From the NCBI RefSeq assembly GCF_963583255.1, contig NC_084816.1, positions 17,285,100 through 17,349,099 of the forward strand: a stretch of DNA of 64,000 nucleotides, read 5' to 3'. The DNA comes from Pyrus communis. Taxonomy: Eukaryota > Streptophyta > Magnoliopsida > Rosales > Rosaceae. How positions within the stretch are numbered: the first letter of the stretch is position 1; the number at the start of each line of letters is the position of its first letter. A model generated the notes under the pieces. That model saw only the letters and a list, made by a program, of their open reading frames with translations, did no database searches and was not told the origin of the DNA. This document shows, piece after piece, positions 59,530-64,000 of the stretch. The position numbers and the translations under genes were made by a program.

Positions 59530-59680
59530 TTTGCACTCATGCGGCATTGAAACGAGTTCATTGTCACGTGGCATTTTGGTTCAACAATGCATTCTCATGT
59601 GTGAGTTTTCCTTCACATGATAACGCATTATTGAGCTGTGATGCTATGTTGACGGTTAATTCATTTCATGAAAATTGCTC
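59530..59680. mobile_element. Diverged copy of the 17.97-kb MITE
   Basis: The phrases gaaacgagttca, gtcacgtggca, aatgcattctcatgtg and taacgcattatt follow in the same order as at 17971-18110. The right end (ttaattcatttcatg) is decayed. Confidence 0.5.
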
Positions 59681-59984
59681 TCGCCCTGATGATCATAATT
59701 CAAACTAAACGGTAGAGTCCCAATGATTGGAAATCCCATGTGGAGATTTTTATTTGTCCCCCCACACTCAACCATCATTTTCTTGTGCTTTATAGGATTC
59801 CCTTGTTCTTTTCAATGGGAAAAGAAGGAAAAGGAGCATTGCTCAGTGCTCACAGCTCAAAATGTCAATAAAGTGTACTACTCCATTTGTTTTTACCCTC
59901 AAAACCTGTCTTTTTCCTCTGTTCTATGCTTGAAGCGGCCAGTGATCAGCCTAGACTTTTCACACTAAAGTGTATAGACTGATG

Positions 59985-60075
59985 ACTGGGGTTAGCCTAG
60001 TGGTGAAGTCGGTAAGATAATGTGTGACTAAGTTAGGTTCAGAGTTCGAAATCATCTAATGTAACAAAAAATAAT
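59985..60075 (+). mobile_element. tRNA-derived SINE fragment
   Basis: A tRNA-like head reads ggggttagcctagtggtgaa (A box) followed by ttcagagttcgaaatc (B box) about 35 nt later and then a short A-rich stretch. The body is short, so this is a truncated copy. Confidence 0.55.
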
Positions 60076-60184
60076 TGTATAAACTGTTTTGATCAACATA
60101 TCAGTGGAGCGTAGTGCATCGATCTTGCGGTGTATACAATCACATGTTATGTGGTTTACAAGGCTCGTGTTACGTTTAGTGTCT

Positions 60185-60400
60185 AGGATCAAATTATATG
60201 GATTAGTCATGAAAGAAATGTATCCCTTTCAAATCCCACAAAATGGTAGGACTGGAAGGGACATAATGTGGTGCCTAGTTTCCTTCATGACTAAATCACC
60301 TTCTAACTTCAACTTGGACAAAATTTAGAAGTTAGTTTGCATTTCTACGGACCTAATAAGTTATCCAATCAAGTCCAATCATATACACCATACTTGACCT
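60185..60400. mobile_element. Decayed relative of the 18.2-kb TIR element
   Basis: It shares ttcaacttgga, aaatttagaagtta and aagttatccaatc with 18204-18461. The ends are not preserved. Confidence 0.4.
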
Positions 60401-60738
60401 CCGTAGATGGAAAAGAAGCATACCGCTACGGTGGCATCCCGTGCCAATGAAATAAAGTGAGTGCAAAACAAGGAGAGAAATGTTCATATTGTTCCTTTTG
60501 CAACAATGTGGCTTAAAGGCTGCATACCTTAAGATGGAAGTTGAGAATATATGAACCATAAAAAGCCAAAAGCTGGACTTTTACACCGAAAGAATACGCG
60601 GTTTGCCAATTAATTAACTACAAATTCTTATTATTTTACCGACCAATTTATCAAAAGTGTCACTGATATGATCTTGATCCTGATATTATCATCACAATTT
60701 CACAAAACAAATCTTTGGACCTTTTGTTTCGTTTAGCA

Positions 60739-63700
60739 ATGGAAACGAGCCAGAACAATCTCAAGGATCTCCAATGGCTTCTGGATGCCATCAAATCCGA
60801 AAGCCTCAGCCTCCACAACATCTCCTTCTACCTCTCTCAACCCTCTTCCTTCGGCTTCCAGGAAACCGAAAACTCCGTCAACATCAACGTTTCGAACGAC
60901 AGCCTCTCTTTCTTCTCCCACTTCCTCACAGCTTTAGCAACATCCAAAACCAACCAACTTCTGATGAACTTGGAGTTTCACCAGGTTCAGTGGGACGTGC
61001 AGCAGCTTCGCCATCTTTCGGCGTTGCTTGAGAGTAGTTCGAGCATCAGGCAAGTTGGGTTTCGGAGAAACAGATTTGACAAACAATGCTTGGCAGAGTT
61101 GTGTGAGATCGTGAAGAGGAATAGAGTGATCAAAGAGATTATGTTTTCGGAATCAGGTATCGGGTTTGCTGGAGCCGGGTTTCTTGCTTCTGCGCTTAAG
61201 GTCAATGAGAGCTTGGAGGAGTTGCAGATATGGGAAGACTCTATTGGGTCGAAAGGCGCAGAGGAGCTCTCGAAGATGATTGAAGTGAACTCAACACTGA
61301 AGGTGTTGACAATATTTGACTCGAATTCGATCACTGCAACTCCACTTATTTCTGCAGTTTTAGCAAGGAATAGGTCTATGGAAGTCCATGTTTGGAGTGG
61401 AGAAAACGGAGAGAGAAGCTCGAAGGTGGTTGAGTTTCTACCCGAAAACAGCACGCTTAGGATTTACAGGCTCGACCTTTCGGGCGCTTGCAGGGTTGCC
61501 TGTGCTCTCGGGTGGAACTCAACGGTTAAGTCCCTCGACCTTACTGGAGTGCGGTTGAAATCAAGGTGGGCTAAGGAGTTTCGGTGGGTTTTGGAACAGA
61601 ACCAGACCCTCAAAGAGGTAAACTTGTCTAAAACTTGGCTGAAAGATAAGGGGGTTGTGTATGTAGCAGCTGGACTCTTCAAGAACCAGAGCTTGGAGTG
61701 CTTGTGTTTAGATGGGAACGCGTTTGGAGGTATCGGAGTTGAGCATTTACTCTGCCCTTTGAGCAGGTTCTCTGCCTTGCAATATCAAGCAAACATTACT
61801 TTAAAATCGGTAACACTTGGAGGTGGAAGAACCAAGATTGGAAGGGAGGGGCTTGCAGCAATTTTACAGATGCTGACAACTAATGAAAGTTTGACGCGGT
61901 TAGGTATATACGATGATGAGAGTTTAAGGCCCGATGATTTTGTTAAACTCTTCAAAAGCTTGGAGAAGAATGCCAGCTTGAGACACTTATCGTTACAGGG
62001 CTGCAAAGGCGTTCAAGGAGAGCAGGTTCTGCAGGCAATCATGGAGACATTGCAGGTAAATCCTTGGCTTGAAAATATTGATCTTGCAAGAACGCCGCTG
62101 CAGAATTCAGGAAAGACGGATGGGGTCTATCAAAGACTCGGGCAGAATGGGAAGCCTGAACCGGAAATGGATTTGCTTAAAGACATGCCACTTACAGTAC
62201 CAAAAAGTTGTAGAGTGTTCTTCTGCGGGCAAGAATATGCAGGTAATTGTGAAAGTTAAAAAGTTTATCAACTATTTTATAAAGTTGTATTCGCTCAAGT
62301 GTATTTTATCTCATAAAAAAATTCGGGTTTCGATTTCAGGTAAGACTACATTGTGCAATTCCATATTGCAGAGTGTCTCCTCTTCAAAGGTTCCGTATGT
62401 GGACCAAGTACGATCTTTAGTGAACCCGGTTGAGCAAGCTGTTCGAACAGTTGGAATGAAGATTAAGACTTTCAAAGATGATGACAGCACAAGGATTTCA
62501 ATATGGAATCTTGCTGGTCAGCATGAATTCTATTCTCTCCATGATCTCATGTTCCCGGGGCATGGCAGTGCGTCATTCTTTGTCATCGTATCCAGTTTAT
62601 TCAGGAAAACGAACAACAGAGAACCGAAAAACTCGATGGAGATAGAAGAGGACCTCCAGTACTGGCTCAGGTTCATAGTCTCAAACTCTAGAAGAGCAGT
62701 GCAGCAATGCATGCTACCAAATGTCACGGTTGTACTCACGCACTATGACAAAATCAATCAACCGTCACAAAACTTACAGGTTGCAGTGAACTCGATTCAA
62801 AAATTGCGAGACAAGTTCCAGGGATTTGTTGACTTCTATCCAACAGTGTTCACAATTGATGCAAGATCATCGGCATCAGTGAGTAAGCTCACTCATCACC
62901 TTCTAAAGACAAGCAAGACAGTTCTCCAAAGAGTCCCAAGAATCTATCAGCTCTGCAATGATCTGACACAAATATTATCAGATTGGAGATCAGAGAACTA
63001 CAACAAGCCAGCGATGCAGTGGAAGGAGTTCAACGAGCTATGCCAAGTTAAGGTTCCATCATTAAGAGTCCGATCAAGACATGATAACAAAGAGAAGGTG
63101 GAAATGAGGAGGCGGGTTGTTGCTACTTGCCTTCACCACATAGGAGAGGTAATTTATTTTGATGAGCTCGGGTTTCTGATCTTAGATTGTGAGTGGTTCT
63201 GCGGCGAGGTGCTTGGCCAACTAATAAGACTAGATTTAAGAAGTCGAAGCTCAAATGAGAACAATGGATTCATCAGCAAGAAAGATTTGGAGAAGATTCT
63301 AAGAGGAAGCTTGCAGAGTCCAATTCCTGGAGTGGGTACGAAGGTATTTGAGAACTTGGACGCAACTGATCTTGTGAGAATGATGCTTAAACTGGAACTA
63401 TGTTACGAACAAGACCCTTCAGATCGTAATTCTTTGCTGTTGATCCCCTCCATTCTTGAAGAAGGAAGAGGAAAGCCACAACGATGGCAGTTAAGCAGAC
63501 CGGAGTCCCTTTATGCCGGGAGGCATCTTGAATGCGATGATTCCAGCCACATGTTCCTCACACCTGGCTTCTTTCCTCGATTACAGGCAAGAATTTCCCT
63601 AATCCTTGTTTTAACTTGCTCTTCGATTCTTGTTTAGTTTTGTCTTCAAACTATTTTGGATTTATGAGTCACGTTACTCAATAAAAACCAGTACCAGTTA

Positions 63701-64000
63701 ATGTACCTTGTGACTAGCGATTCCACGGTTACAATGTGCTGAACATTCATCAAGTTACCCTTGGTTGTATCTGTTCTTATCAAACTTTGTATGCTTGTGA
63801 ACCCAGGTGCATCTGCATAACAGAATCATGGCCTTGAAGAACCAACATGGAGCGACTTACAGCCTTGAGAAGTACCTGATCTCGATAACTATCAATGGAA
63901 TCTATATCAGAGTAGAACTGGGAGGACAGCTGGGTTACTACATCGATATCCTCGCATGCTCCACCAAGAACCTGACAGAAACCCTGAGGGTTATCCAGCA
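60739..64000 (+). CDS. TRN1: TORNADO1 (LOPPED1), plant LRR-Roc-COR protein, 5' part
   Basis: Exons 60739-62242, 62340-63586 and 63807 to beyond the right edge encode the first 981 or so residues; Arabidopsis TRN1 has about 1,380. The start METSQNNLKDLQWLL matches the family; an in-frame TTG at 60715 is not needed. Residues 100-490 are ribonuclease-inhibitor-type LRRs. A Roc GTPase-like domain follows, with P-loop GQEYAGKTT (about 497-505), NLAGQ as the G3 motif (558-562) and THYD as G4 (635-638). A COR-like domain follows from about 720 (FDELGFLILDCEWF). Intron 1 cuts inside the P-loop; intron 2 is GC-AG (CAG|GCAAGA), and skipping it restores PRLQVHLHNRI. TRN1 works with the tetraspanin TRN2 in leaf symmetry, venation and root patterning linked to auxin transport. 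The motifs look intact. It is cut only by the window edge. Confidence 0.95.

Noticed and set aside
60715..60738. TTG start eight codons upstream of the TRN1 ATG
   Set aside because: The ATG at 60739 gives the family's METSQN start, and plants rarely start at TTG.
1..64000. CRISPR array, operon or bacterial-type system
   Set aside because: The window is plant nuclear DNA with spliced genes. The repeats seen are transposon ends, tandem duplications and microsatellites, not regularly spaced arrays.

Overview
The window is plant nuclear DNA. It is AT-rich, with spliced genes, long introns and intergenic space packed with transposable elements. The element families (Ty3 and Ty1 LTR elements, tRNA-derived SINEs, a TRIM-like element, and many TIR and foldback elements) and the protein sequences suggest a woody rosid, most likely an apple- or pear-type Rosaceae. 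That taxonomic call is an inference from remembered families, not from a search.

Six protein-coding genes can be supported. From left to right they are: a PAT1-branch GRAS regulator (6353-7963, +); a group I WRKY factor matching WRKY20 (9505-14758, -, six exons); a WNK11-type kinase (26530-27907, +, three coding exons, the first holding only the start codon); a small LRR receptor with a kinase-dead kinase domain (30332-32331, +, two exons); an hnRNP-like protein with two RRMs (56674-58906, +, three coding exons, the last of 14 nt); and TORNADO1, a plant LRR-Roc-COR protein (60739 to beyond the right edge, +). From memory of Arabidopsis, TRN1, an RRM gene and WNK11 are consecutive loci (At5g55540, At5g55550, At5g55560), and WRKY20 sits beside a paralogous RRM gene (At4g26640, At4g26650). 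The window therefore looks like the unfractionated ancestral block, expanded by transposons.

Region by region: 0-3.2 kb is a tandem duplication, one copy carrying an insert with a PLP3-like gene fragment. 3.8-5.7 kb holds two SINEs and a decayed TRIM relative. 6-14.8 kb holds the GRAS and WRKY genes. 16-24.4 kb is transposons: a PIF/Harbinger-type MITE with TTA duplications, a Mutator-like element with an exact 9-bp target duplication, a small non-autonomous LTR element with both LTRs, and several foldback elements. 26-32.4 kb holds the WNK and receptor genes, with a complete TRIM-like element just downstream. 35-37.4 kb holds a Mutator-like element inserted into the terminal repeat of another TIR element. 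37.4-47 kb holds an RNase H remnant, a truncated Ty3/gypsy element with its 2.2-kb LTR, a decayed Myb/NAM-associated transposon gene and another TIR element. 47.1-53.1 kb is a structurally complete but coding-dead Ty1/copia element. 53-56 kb is repeats, and 56-64 kb holds the RRM and TRN1 genes.

The genes do not form a pathway. They are a transcription regulator pair, two kinase-like genes, an RNA-binding protein and a developmental scaffold GTPase-like protein. No clearly new biological system was found. The most notable observations are the conserved gene block, extreme exon structures (a 3-nt coding exon, a 14-nt coding exon, a GC-AG intron) and several transposons whose ends and target duplications can be read directly.
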